Assembly (NCBI GenBank): GCA_027886175.1
Contig: JAJNNQ010000004.1
Location: forward strand, 14,027,501-14,091,500
DNA: 64,000 nucleotides
Direction of reading: 5' to 3'
Source of the DNA: Phylloscopus collybita
Lineage: Eukaryota > Chordata > Aves > Passeriformes > Phylloscopidae
How positions within the stretch are numbered: the stretch's first letter is position 1; each line of letters starts with the position of its first letter. A program made the position numbers and the translations under genes. This document shows, piece by piece, positions 38,666 through 50,488 of the stretch. Below the pieces are notes generated by a model, which ran no database searches, was not told the origin of the DNA, and saw nothing but the letters and a program-made list of their open reading frames with translations.

Positions 38666-41430
38666 CTGATTTGTCTAATGACTTTTTTCCTTCTTCAGCA
38701 TATGAAAACATTCAATTTGCAGTCACAGTGTCAGAGGCTAGGAAATGACAATTGTAAAGCACAGTAGAAACCCTCTCCTACTGTTAATTTTTCTGGAGAG
38801 AGACTTGATTCTATCGTTACCATACTATTCTCTTTCACAATTTGCATTTCACTCAAAATACAGGACAGATGGTGCTCACATAATAAGCAAACGTTTAGTA
38901 TTGCACTTCGTTGTTCAGAAGGTATCAGAAAGAAGAATAATTCATTTCCTGAGGCTTTTCTGTATTGATTATGACTATAACATGACCCAACACCTCAGGA
39001 ATCTGAGTATTTATTCCCATTTCAGAAGCACATGATTTACAGTTTTTTCATCAACATGAAGGTCAGAAATTGCGTAGTCCTTCTCAGTGCCCCATTTTAA
39101 ATGACTAGATAGGATTTAGATTTTTTTAAAGAAGTTACTACAATTTTCAGTTGCAGTTGTGACCTATTACACCTGGCAAAGATGCTTGACTCCAGTTTGA
39201 AGTAGAAGAAAATCAGAAGGCTTCACTGTCTAATTTTTAGTACCTTTTGTAAGGTGTTTCAATACAGACTTAACATGATTGGTACAACATGGGAACAACA
39301 CCTCTCTAGTCCTATTGGTGGAACAAAAGGAACACAATCAGCACAGCTGTACAGATTTATTTTGAGAACATAAGTTATTTACAGAAATTGTCCTTGAAAG
39401 AAAGACTCTCCCAAGAAGTCTTCCCTTGGGAAGAAATTAGCCACTGGCAGGCTGAAAATGTTTCAGACTCAGAAATATTAGGCCCACAGTGAACCTGTTC
39501 ATTCACTCTTAGAACAAATAATTCATACACCAAAAGAAAGATCATATCCAATAATTTTTTTGAGGTGATTTGTACAACAATACAAAGGAAGTTGAAAGAA
39601 GCATCTCCAATCCTCTGGACAGTATTAACAGTCTTAATAATTTCCTACTTCGCCTGTTCATTAAAAGTCTTTTAAATTTCTATGAAAATTAAATCAATAA
39701 AGCCTAGTTTTTATATCATCTTCACTCCATAGCATGATTAATTCTAAAAGCACTACCAATGCAAACATTGATTGTCAGCGTGAAAGCACAATAAGGTCAA
39801 ACAACTTTTGCAGATAAATACTTTGTTCTTGAACTCTTGATTTGTGACTACTATTTTATTACTGAAAAAGGAGAAGGAAATTCTGTGGCACACTGTCACA
39901 TCCATGTTATTTGGCAGAAGAATGAGAATGGACTCCAACCCTTGAGTTAACAAAATTAACTGATTTCCACTGTACTTCACTATTTGAATGTGGAGCAGCC
40001 GTAAAGACACCTTCAGTGTATTTTGCCAGTGTTTGCACAAATGTATCCAGATATCAGAGAACAGTGAGGAGTAAGAGTCCTGTTTTCCCTTCAGACTCTG
40101 GACAGTGTCATGGGTCTGTGCACTTTCTTATGTCAACTACCATCCAGCTTGTGAACTCTTCCCATCTGACGCTGTCTTCTTTCCTTGTTGCAGATGCACT
40201 CATGAAAAGGACTGATCATGCCCAGCTGCTCGATGCCTGAAGTCATGCACAGTCCATTCATCATTAGGAAACAGACTCAGGAAATAGATAAGCAGCTAAA
40301 TCTTCACTCAGAATGTGCAGTGATCCCTTCTTCTCCAAAGAGGACTATTTGGGACAGTCTTTGACAGCCCCAGAAAGAATCAACACAACCAAAAAGTGTT
40401 CTCAAACTACAAAGTTGTCAACAATAGGATTATTATGATTTTGCAATGGGACACTTTGCAAAATGCTACAAGCCCACGTAAGAGTGTGCATAGAGGATTA
40501 AAAGGATTAAACTGTTTACAGAAATGTCAAAACAGAAGCATGATTGTCATTTTTGGAATGCCCTTTTGAAATGTTTTAAGTAAACCACTTTAACTCTTAG
40601 TTTGAGGTCTAGTTTTAGAAAAAGAAAACAGATAACAACCTAGTCAGAGGTTCTTTCTGTCATTTCAAAGGAAAAGTGACACACAAAACATTTTATTCTG
40701 GAATGAAAATAGAAATAAATTTATCAAATAAAATTTTGCCTATTTGTTTTCTGTGGAAAAAATTATCATTACATGTTGGTCAGAATGTTTTGTCTATATT
40801 TCTGTGTGGCCAACCAAATGAAGCAGCTGTAAATGTTTTGCTGTCTTTCCAAAAACATGTTTTTTATAGTATCTCATCCCAGGCTTAGTTTCTTCTAGCT
40901 GTGAAATGAGGTAAATAAAAATGCCAGCAAGTTATGAGGTAACTTTGTGAAGCACCCTTCTTTTTACTTTAAGGTCTGTTGAGTAAGTATGCTGCAGAGC
41001 AGAATGAAAAATTGTCATAAAGAAAATATATTCAATTTAATTGGCTGTTGTTGCTTTTCTGTGTTTTCTGCCTTTTCTCTCTAATTCTGGCAATTCAACC
41101 TGCACTAAATAACATTATAGAACTACTATTTACTTCAGAATAGTTTTTATTTCAGTGCACTCAGGTTGTATTCCCTGTTTGATTTATGCATTCAGCCACA
41201 TAATAATACACCTATTCACTTTTTTGTGCTGGTTTCCAAAACAATCCAACTGATTGTACTGATTGATTCCTTGCCCAGTTTGACATCACCAACAGAAAAA
41301 ATATCCCAGTGTTACCTCTGTTTTGGTGTTTTAAGCAGATTCATTAAAGATGTGATCTAGCCTCATAAAAATACAGTATCAAACCATATGGTTTCTAAAA
41401 AAAAATTCCAGGCCTAAATAATAAACCTGT
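38666..41430. other. 2.8 kb non-coding host DNA
   Basis: No gene or recognised repeat. A short phrase near 39300-39380 (GTACAGATTTATTTTGAG) resembles an antisense LTR polyadenylation region but lacks boundaries. Confidence 0.5.
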
Positions 41431-41734
41431 AAGGGAAAGAAAGGAGAGGGAGAGGGAGAGGGAGAGGGAGAGGGAGAGGGAGAGGGAGAGGGAGAGGGAG
41501 AGGGAGAGGGAGAGGGAGAGGGAGAGGGAGAGGGAGAGGGAGAGGGAAGGGAAGGGAAGGGAAGGGAAGGGAAGGGAAGGGAAGGGAAGGGAAGGGAAGG
41601 GAAGGGAAGGGAAGGGAAGGGAAGGGAAGGAAAGGAAAGGAAAGGAAAGGAAAGGAAAGGAAAGGAAAGGAAAGGAAAGGAAAGGAAAGGAAAGGAAAGG
41701 AAAGGAAAGGAAAGGAAAGGAAAGGAAAGGAAAA
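41431..41734 (+). repeat. 304-bp pure purine tract of three tandem arrays
   Basis: All 304 bases on this strand are A or G. After a 12-base lead-in come (GGAGAG)n from 41443 to about 41546 (~17 units), then (GGGAA)n to about 41630 (~17 units), then (GGAAA)n to 41734 (~21 units). The arrays are almost free of substitutions, and each differs from the next by a one-base change of the unit. Such polypurine-polypyrimidine DNA can form triplexes under supercoiling. Two open frames on the opposite strand are low-complexity artefacts. Confidence 0.97.
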
Positions 41735-42459
41735 TCCTACTAAACCTTTTTTTTGTAATATTACAGAATGCAGCAAAGCACACTGGATTAAATTCACTTG
41801 TATCACCAAATATCCAGTTATTTTATTACATAATAAATATCAATTCATTTGTCAGTATTTGTAGAAGATGAAATGCAGCAAGCAATACAAAGCTATGGAC
41901 ATGGCAGTTTTAAGTATTGATTCTTCTTTGTTTAAGATTTTTTTATGCCTTCTGGTTTACAGTTTTGATTGATCTTCATTTTATCCAAGTAATAGCAGAG
42001 AATGCAAGGGAAGGGTTTCCAGGACAGCTATTCTCTAAAATACATAAACTATAGGGCTGTTGGAAGAGCATTTTGGAAGAATATTTGTTTGGAAGGTTTT
42101 TTCTTTACATGGATTTTAATGGGTGGTAAATGGAACAATTGATCTTATTTCCTTTGTCATTTCTAATATTTTATGTGAATTACTTTCAGAGCGATAACAG
42201 AGAGGCTACACGTATCTACGTGAATAGTGTGTGTGTATTGAATTACAAGACTGGGACCCTGAAATACTTTTTCAAGTTCTTTGTGTTTCCCTGCAGAGTG
42301 AAGAGAGCAAAAAAGGCATCTTACACTGAAATTAAGTTCAATAAGCTATACTCTGCACTGTTCTGGACCTTTTTGCTCCAAATAGATATATTGCTGATAG
42401 TAACCTTTACATAATTTCAAATTGATTTTGCACTATTCTAACTTTATGTTGACTATACA

Positions 42460-42520
42460 GTCTCTCAAGGCAGTGTGTTCCAGTGCTTCACTGTCTTCAT
42501 TGAGAAAATTTGTCATGTAG
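42460..42520 (-). mobile_element. Possible CR1 3'-region relic
   Basis: The text 'GTTCCAGTGCTTCACTGTC' followed by a short A-rich run resembles the antisense CR1 block 'CTGTTCCAGTGC.TCACC'. About 60 bases are involved and the flanks give no support, so a chance match is possible. Confidence 0.4.
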
Positions 42521-43534
42521 AATGAAAATTCATGTATCTAGGTACACTGATCCAATACAGGATTGAAATAGCTTGGGACCTCCATTTTGGCACATGTGAG
42601 TTAGGATATCTCATATTCTCTGCAATATTTCTGGGTGGTCCCTGCCAGGGAAACTGACCTGGGGGAATTAAAATCGAATAAAATCAAATTAGATCACTTT
42701 TAAATGCCTGTAACTTACAATGGCAAAGAATGGGATCATTGTGCATAGATGTATAAAAACGAAGAATATGAAAATCCTGAAACTTTCCCACACCTTCTGC
42801 TTAGCCTATACTTTTTTATTTCCCAGTGGTCTGAAATAACATAGAGGTTTTTGTGAATAACGCTTTGTAAGAGTCATAGGTAATGGAAGACATTTGGATT
42901 CAGTGTCTGAGTTATGAAGGACAACAGCATTTTTGGTACCAAAGAACAGCAGATGCTTTCAAAGCTAGCGTTTACTTTCCAATGAACACAAGAGCAGCCC
43001 AAGAGGCCAGTGGTGACCGTACTGGACTATGAAGTTATAGTGGATTAGATAATTAGTTTGCTGTTTCTGGGGTTTTGTATATGTTGTATAGCATACTAAA
43101 GAGCTTAATACCTGTGATTTCTTCCAAACACAGTTTTAGGTGTGTCTTAAGAAAGGTGTTTAACAATAACTAATCTTTCTTCGTGTTGGTACATCTTCTT
43201 TCATTTTAAATGATTTAGCTCTTCACAAGCAGATTTGGAAAGGAGTCATGATGCATGTAAAAAGGAGATTTGCTGTGACTGTAAGCATTAGATGAATAAG
43301 AAGTAATTCTATTTCTTCCAGCACTTGGACTCTCTGCTGCCTGTTGCAGCAATACTCCCAATTAGACCAGTTATCCACAAGATGGTGTGCTAACACAAAC
43401 TACTAGCATTTATTTTTCAAGGAAAATCATTCCAAACCGAAGGAGTAAGAAATAATCCTTTCTACTGACTGTGAAAAAAAATCTTATGCACAAATTTTTA
43501 TTGGTATCTATTCTGATGTCTCCCATGAAATGTT

Positions 43535-43578
43535 CATTCCCATTCATTCCCATTTATTCCCATTCATTCCCATTCATT
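43535..43578 (+). repeat. 10-bp tandem repeat CATTCCCATT x4.4
   Basis: Four and a half units of CATTCCCATT with one C-to-T change in the third copy. It is isolated, with no CR1 sequence next to it. Confidence 0.92.
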
Positions 43579-45624
43579 TTTGGAGCTGTTTGGTGACTTT
43601 CAATAGCTACAAGTAAATATCAAAAATATTTCTTTTAAATCCTGGAGCACTTTCTTATCTACTTAAAAATGATTAATGGCCCAAGATGCCATGGAGAAAC
43701 ACCATTTTGAAACTGGTGAAAAAATCCTTCGGTAGTGAAGATATGATAGCCAGTTTTTCTGAAATTCTTTTTCCTGGTACACCATATAGGGGCATATCAG
43801 TACATGATAGTGACAAAACTGGTCATATCCCAGGTCTTGTCATAATCCACAAGTGGATTGTAACAATTCTGCAGCAGTGTATGGTAGTCCCAGACACTTA
43901 CTTCTCTGTTCTTGTCTTCTTCCAGAGTTTCTTCTGATAATACACTGTGTCTGAGATTTCTTAATTCCTGCAGATATATTAGATACTGGATGTCTTCAGA
44001 ATATTGGTTTTTAAAAATCAATGAAAGCATCAGTCTATCAAGGAATTCTAAATATATGGACCTGCAATTTTTTCATAAATGCGTTTTATTTAGCATGTCT
44101 AAAGAGGCTAAGTATGAAAATTTTCTAAACATGAAAAAAGATACATGCCTTCAAACCTAAAATATAAAAAAAATATAGATAACTGTAAGTAACTATTTTC
44201 CTTATTCATGCTGTAGGAAATATCTGTGTTCGTCTATGTGTATAGTATAACATAAAGATAAATGTATCCAAAATATCAGCCTGACCCTGTAAAGGTTTTA
44301 TTAATATGTGTCATTTTTGCATAGCAATATGCATAGCATTGAACTAAGTTGAGAACATTTTGTGGTTTAGACTTTAAGGCTTTTTAAAACAATTTCCACA
44401 TTCACCTCTTCACTAATTTTGTCTTAAAGTGTGAGACAAAGTGAAACTAAAGACCAGCAGTTCTAGAGAAAGTGAGTCTCAGAGTAGACTCTCCATATGT
44501 TATTCTCTCCACTTAGAATGCTGTTTCCCATTAGTACAGTTCAGTGATTTGACTATTCCTGGCAATATCTCTTTTTGGTACTGTTTTCTTTGATTCTGGA
44601 AATGAACTAAAATCTTAGTGTCAAAAAGCTTTGGTTCAATTTCAAATAATTTAGTGGTTTAAGAATACCATTTCCTATCAGATTCAAGCATCAACCTTAT
44701 ATCCATTTACCTGTTTCTAAAAGCATATTGATGGATTGGCATTTTATTAAATCCAATAGAAGTAGTAGTCAACCCCATCCTCCCCCAACATTCTTGTAAA
44801 CTGGGAAATAAACACCCTCATTAAACCTTATAATCATTCTAGATTCTGTACTTAAGAAGGCTTAAGTAGAGAAGGCAAAATGCAAATCCGAATATACTCT
44901 TTTTAATTGAATATAGTCAGGTATAGGAAAAGTAAAAACGTAAAATGTTGTAGTGGATGTAGTGAAACGTGAGATGAATTTCTATACAACTTCCAGGTAT
45001 GACAGAGAGCTTTTTTTGGTGCCTAGGGAACTACATCTCCTTCTGGTGATGTACCAGAGTGTAGACACCTGGGTCACAGAGCGAACTGTACAGCTATCTC
45101 CTTTTTTTAAATTTTTTTTTTTTCCTGGAACATATTCATATTTTAAAACTCAGATTTCTAAATTCTGTGATAACTACAGATTTCAATGTTCTTCTGGGGC
45201 AGAGATATGAGATTTTTTTGCTATGTGTCTGCAGTCTTTCAGTCATGGAAGGATCTAAATTCACAGAAATGAAGCTATACATTAGAAATCAAGCTACTTA
45301 ATAATGTGGTGGTGAAGTCAACTTAGATTAATTGCACAATAAAGAATTGGTATTGACCAATTGACAGGTCATCAGATACAGCTGTCCAATTTAAAAAAAA
45401 ATGGTACTGATTGCACAGCTAGTTTATTCAAGCAAGTAAACTTCTTTTTTGAGTGAGGAAAATATATTTAAAACTGTAATAAAGACATTGTTTATATGCT
45501 TTTATTACTTTCCCGCCATAGTAAAACAGGGTTGTTAGTTCAATTTTAATTATTATTTAAAATGGGGTCTGTTTTTCATCTTATTGAGTTCACTTGCTGA
45601 TGTTTTACTGATGGTAAAACTGAT

Positions 45625-45875
45625 GGTATCCAGTGATAGAATATGTGGAAATCTTTCAAAGCTGCACCAAGGGAGATTTTGACCAGACTTTTCTTTGCAA
45701 AGAAGGCAGACAAAAATTATAACAGTCTTCCTGGAGAGATGTTCAATGACCCAAGCTGGCAGTATTTCATATACATTTGGACAATGCCCTTAAAAATGTG
45801 TTTTAAATTTTGGTCAGCCCAGAAATAGCCAGGCAGCTGGACTAGATTATTGCAGTAGATCACTTCCAGATGAAC
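45625..45875 (+). mobile_element. CR1 LINE 3' end (different subfamily)
   Basis: Sense CR1 3' UTR of a subfamily other than the copies at 13 and 17 kb. Recognisable blocks are 'GGAAATCTTTCAAAGCTGCAC', 'CTTCCTGGAGAGATG', 'TTTGGACAATGCCCTTA' and 'TTTTGGTCAGCCC', then 'GGACTAGATTATTGCAG' and the terminal 'TGAACTATTC'. The 3' terminus is intact and leads straight into the adjacent microsatellite. It is 5'-truncated, as CR1 copies usually are. Confidence 0.9.
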
Positions 45876-45985
45876 TATTCTATTCTATTCTATTCTATTC
45901 TATTCTATTCTATTCTATTCTATTCTATTCTATTCCATTCCATTCCATTCCATTCCATTCCATTCCATTCCATTCCATTCCATTC
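45876..45985 (+). repeat. Two-phase microsatellite (TATTC)12(CATTC)10
   Basis: Twelve perfect TATTC units (45876-45935) are followed by ten perfect CATTC units (45936-45985). The array starts exactly at the CR1 3' terminus, whose natural tail is a short ATTCT-type repeat, so it grew from the CR1 tail. A single T-to-C change, spread by slippage, explains the second phase. Confidence 0.97.
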
Positions 45986-48900
45986 CAGCAACACTTGTAA
46001 TGAATTTCATTTATTTCAGTGGAATGGTTCTTTGTGTTCACAGAAACAGAATAAATACTTCTGGGGTTAAAAATTGTGAGAATTTCAAATTGTAGTTGCA
46101 TAGATTACATGAATACTCCAATGTATATGCTGCATCAGTTTTTTTTCCTTTGTTGAAATGTCTTGAAAATGGATTCCTTACATTTAAACATCTTCCATTG
46201 ACCTTAGAAAGAATAAGCCAATTCCTTTTGCTTTAAAGCTCAGCTGCAGGTCCTAGTCTGTAAGAAAACCAGCTAGAAAACTAAGCTCCAAATTTCCTTA
46301 CATGAATGCTAAAAATCACCATGCTAAAAACCAGACCATGAAAACAGGTGTGGAAGCACACATGATGACAAGATTACATGATGTGAAGTGTCTTGGGAAG
46401 ATATTAGAATCCTTAACTGTGGTGATCCCATTGAACTCTTACCTCACTTATGTCTCCTTTGATGAGAGACTTTAAATATGCCTAGTTTGGAAGTGATGCT
46501 TTGTCTGAGCTTGTACTTTGAAGGAAGAGTATAATGAGCTTTGAACCAGTGCCTTGCCTCTGAGCTGTTGTTACGGTATTGCATGACACATCTTTCCTGT
46601 TGATTGCTGTTAATGGTAATTCTGAGTCAATTACTCAGTGGACATTGATTTTATTGTGAGCAAGGAGCTATAAATGTATAAACCTGTAGTGATCAACATG
46701 CCTAGGTTGACAATAGTTAACTCTCTGCTGGATGAGGGGCTCCTTTTGTGTTCAATGGAAATGGAAAGAGTTTACAGACTTCTACGGGAAGAATGAATGT
46801 CATCTGGAATGGAGTTTCCTCTTGCAATACTCTTAATGACTTTTATACCTTTCTCATTTTTCTTTTATTGAAATTTGCTGACTACATATCCATCCCATTA
46901 AGTAATGCTATTGCTATGACCATGACTTACATTGCTTCTACTTTTACAGGGGACTTGCAAAAATAAATAAAACATGGCAATTGATTAATTTACTGCTCAT
47001 GCTCATTGCAAGTCAGAAATTGACAGAAATGTTAGCAAAGAATGAAAGATGATGGTAGGTTATTTCAAAAGTAGGACTGCTAGCTAATTTTAAAAGATTG
47101 CTCTAATAGGTAGCTTTAATTACTTCTGTAGACACTAATATTATCAGTACTTAGAGTTGTTACATTTTGCATTTGATTACAATGCTTCAAATTCAAGCAT
47201 TAAACAAAACTGCTTTCAGTTTGGTGTTTCAATTTTTTGCTCAGATATATGGTTAATTTCTCAGATCTTGGCCATCTACTCAGTCATGTTGATTCTGCTT
47301 GTACACAGACATTTCAGTGAAATCAGACATCTTTCAAGGTATCCTACTTCTAAAATTTCTGTGTAGTTACCTTTCACTTTTTGTGCCCTATGCTAGAGGA
47401 CATGTAAATGCAAGTGCTAGGTAATAAAATGTCTTAAATAGAAGACATGACATTTATGTTTTGCTGTCTCATAATATTTGCTTCAGGAAAGATTATTTCT
47501 ACTTATCAGTCTTACTGAAGTAGACCATACTGAAGTCATAGGGACAGTATTTGGTATACAAACTTCTGTGGACTACAGATTTTTTTTAGAATGGGTTTGC
47601 CTTGTCCTCTGCTGAATCAGCGCCACCTTGAGAAAATGACATATATCCTAATCTTTTGCATATGCACTTATAATAACTTGATGTTTCCTGTTGAACATAT
47701 GTTATGTTGTAACACACTGAAAAGTGGAAGGAGGTTCTTGTGCAGTGCATCTCTTCAGTGGATATAGATTTGGGTCTCCTGACCCAGGAAGTTAACTTTC
47801 ATGCCATGATCAAAGCTTCCCCTTCAGCTAATGCATTGATTAGGCCCTCTTTCATGTAGCACTCGTTTCTCTATCTGAGGAAATCTCTAGATATAGATAA
47901 GATTAATTAGTCTGAAAAACAATAAAAAATAAATCAAGACTGGTTTAAAAATAAAATGTCAGATATCTCTTCTCCTGATTTCTCACTTTGTCTGTATTTC
48001 CATTTATGTACCCATTAAACCAAAAAATTCTTGTGCACCTATTTCTGAAACTTCTTTTCAGGAAAATTACTAAGCCATTTGCTGTGATTGTCTGTACCTC
48101 TTCGGCTGTGTGGGGAAGAGTATGCAAGGACCCACCCTGACTTTGCTCAGCAGATGGATTTCAGCTTAGGCATTCATCCTTTGCCTGCTTGTTCCCAGCT
48201 TTGTGCCTTGCACGACTAGTTCACTGAGGTGTGGTGAGGACACATACGTTCTGACACCATCAGCTTCAGCTCCCATAGCTGAAGGTCACTTTCAGGGTCT
48301 TCTCATGCCAGGTAAAACCAGCCTACTTTTTTTCCAGAGCTCATTCATTGGTGCAAGGGACAGTTTTGCAAAGTGCATGCAAGCTGTAACAGTTAGGCAT
48401 TGACAGTCTGTCTCTCATTTTCATTATTCCTCCTATACTGGAAATTTCCCTTCAACCTGTGGTGGAATACATTCAGTAGTTCCTCTGAAGAATTAGAAGA
48501 ACTACTTTGAAATGCCCTCAAATTTCTAAAGTTACTTGTACTTGCTTGACTTTGAAATGTTACTATTAAATTTTAAGAGATAAGTTGTTGAAAACATCCA
48601 CTCTATGAGATCTATCATGAACAGATTAGGTGCTTCTCCAAGGGGCTGCTGTTCATTCAACTGAACTTCAGAAGCTCAGATTAAGCAGTGGATCCTAAGG
48701 AAAGTACTCTGAAGCTAAGGCTGATGTTTTCTTTTTCTCCTTTCTCCCAGTTGCTTTAGGCCGAATATTTCTCCATTTGTCCGGATAAATATGCAGTATT
48801 GTGAGAAAACCCATACTTTCCTCAGATCTGTAAGTTATAAAGAACACCTTTGCTTTGTATTGGTAGAATTGCAGTTTCTCCATGTGCCTTTAGAAAATGT

Positions 48901-50386
48901 CCCATCATTTATTAGACACAATTTTTTTCCAGCTGCAGGCTAGTGACATGCTTCTTTGTGTGTAAGGAGATTTCCTTCTAGTGGTTTAAAGCTGGTAGGC
49001 CAGGAACAAGACACTTTTTAAGGCAAGTTCTGCACTGCACTTTTTTATTACAGAAACTACTAGATTGTGATTTGTGTGTTTCCTCCTTTATTTGTATGTG
49101 GCTGTAATGTATTCTCAACTGTTTTTTGTCTGCTCTTTAAAATGTCTACATAACTTCAAAGTAAATGTCCTCAAAATGTTGTTTGGTATTTTTTAATCTA
49201 CAACCCATGTCATAAACTATATCCACAAAGATATTTCTGTAATAAAAAGGATGGAATTTATAGATTATTGTTTTCTTGAAAAACACCAAACAATAAACAT
49301 GGAAGCCCAATAACCTTTATGCATAAGTGTGTTTCTGGAAATTTGCATTTAGATTTTTGCTAATGCTAATGATGTCTTTCAGTCTATCTAATCTATCAGT
49401 TGATTATTTTTTATTAACATTTATTCTAAAGAGTAGAAATATCTAGGATTAGAAAAAATGCAGAAATTAAACTGCATTTAAAATATTTTATTAATTTAAT
49501 TACAGGGTTAAGTCAATTGTTTGGTTTGTTTTTTTTTTTCACCAGGGGTCTGATTTTGTGAGCAGTTGATAGCCTCTTATGTCCTCAAATTAAATTTATA
49601 GCAGCAGGTAGTTTTTTTGGGGATGCAGATTGGGAAAAAATGTTCTCAAAAATGCGTCTTGGCTGTGAAACATTCTGGGCATTCAGAAGGACTGAAGCAC
49701 TGACATGTGGGAACTTTATTTTGGTAATCAGTCCCCAGTGTTCTGGGAAATCTGGTGACTGGATAATTTTTGATACTTTTAGCTAAACCAACTTGTTTCT
49801 TCTGTTTGCTGTTTTCATATATATAAATATTTCTGTCACATACATAAATATTTATAATTATTGAATTCCCTGGAAATAGAAAACAGCAACAATAAATAAC
49901 ATAAAAATTGTCAGCTATTTCACTCCTGTTATAAAACCCACAAACTCAGTGCTAAATATGGATTAAAAACTACTGTCAACATGTTTAGGAAATACTGTGG
50001 GTAAAGAACAAAAAATCTCTTCTGATCGTTTCGAAAAATGTAAAGAAAGAGTGTTAAGAGCTCTGCACATACCAGTGTCAAGCAAGGGAGCTGCTTTGGA
50101 CTGATGTACAAGCAGCAGAGCAAACAAATTTGCGCATAGTTGCATGAGGAGAGGTTGCTGTCTGTGGAAGACAAGACAATGAGATTTTCTGCACATAGCA
50201 GGAGATCAAGAATGTTTTGCTCCACATGAAGAATAATATCCATAGCTCAGGAGATGTGAGGAAAGGAGTAAAATGAGTGAATCCTTAACAACGTCTGTGA
50301 CTGTGGGAGCACATGTGTGAATATAGAATCAGAAGAGAAATGCTGAAGGGCATGGAAAAGTTGAAGAAGCTTAAAGAGGACAAGGA
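45986..50386. other. 4.4 kb non-coding host DNA
   Basis: No exon, RNA gene or transposon recognised. Confidence 0.5.
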
Positions 50387-50488
50387 GAAAAGAGAAAAAC
50401 AAACTAATTAGACCAGCATGGATATTTTCTTAATGTAGAAAAGAGAAAAACAAACTAATAAGACCAGCATGGATATTTTTTTAATGTA
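50387..50488 (+). repeat. 51-bp tandem duplication
   Basis: Two head-to-tail copies of a 51-bp unit (50387-50437 and 50438-50488) differ at only two or so positions. The high identity in unconstrained DNA points to a fairly recent duplication. Confidence 0.95.

Larger units (their letters stand above)
41735..45624. other. 3.9 kb non-coding host DNA
   Basis: No exon or RNA gene seen. It holds a short CR1-like stretch (42460-42520) and a 10-bp tandem repeat (43535-43578), both listed. Confidence 0.5.

Noticed and set aside
41379..41809. Two overlapping antisense frames of 134 and 131 codons
   Set aside because: They translate the purine microsatellite into Ser-Phe-Leu-Pro and Ser-Pro repeats. 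Their length follows from the stop-free repeat units, not from selection.
45870..46070. 66-codon frame with an isoleucine/serine/histidine/proline repeat
   Set aside because: It reads through the TATTC/CATTC microsatellite and is an artefact.
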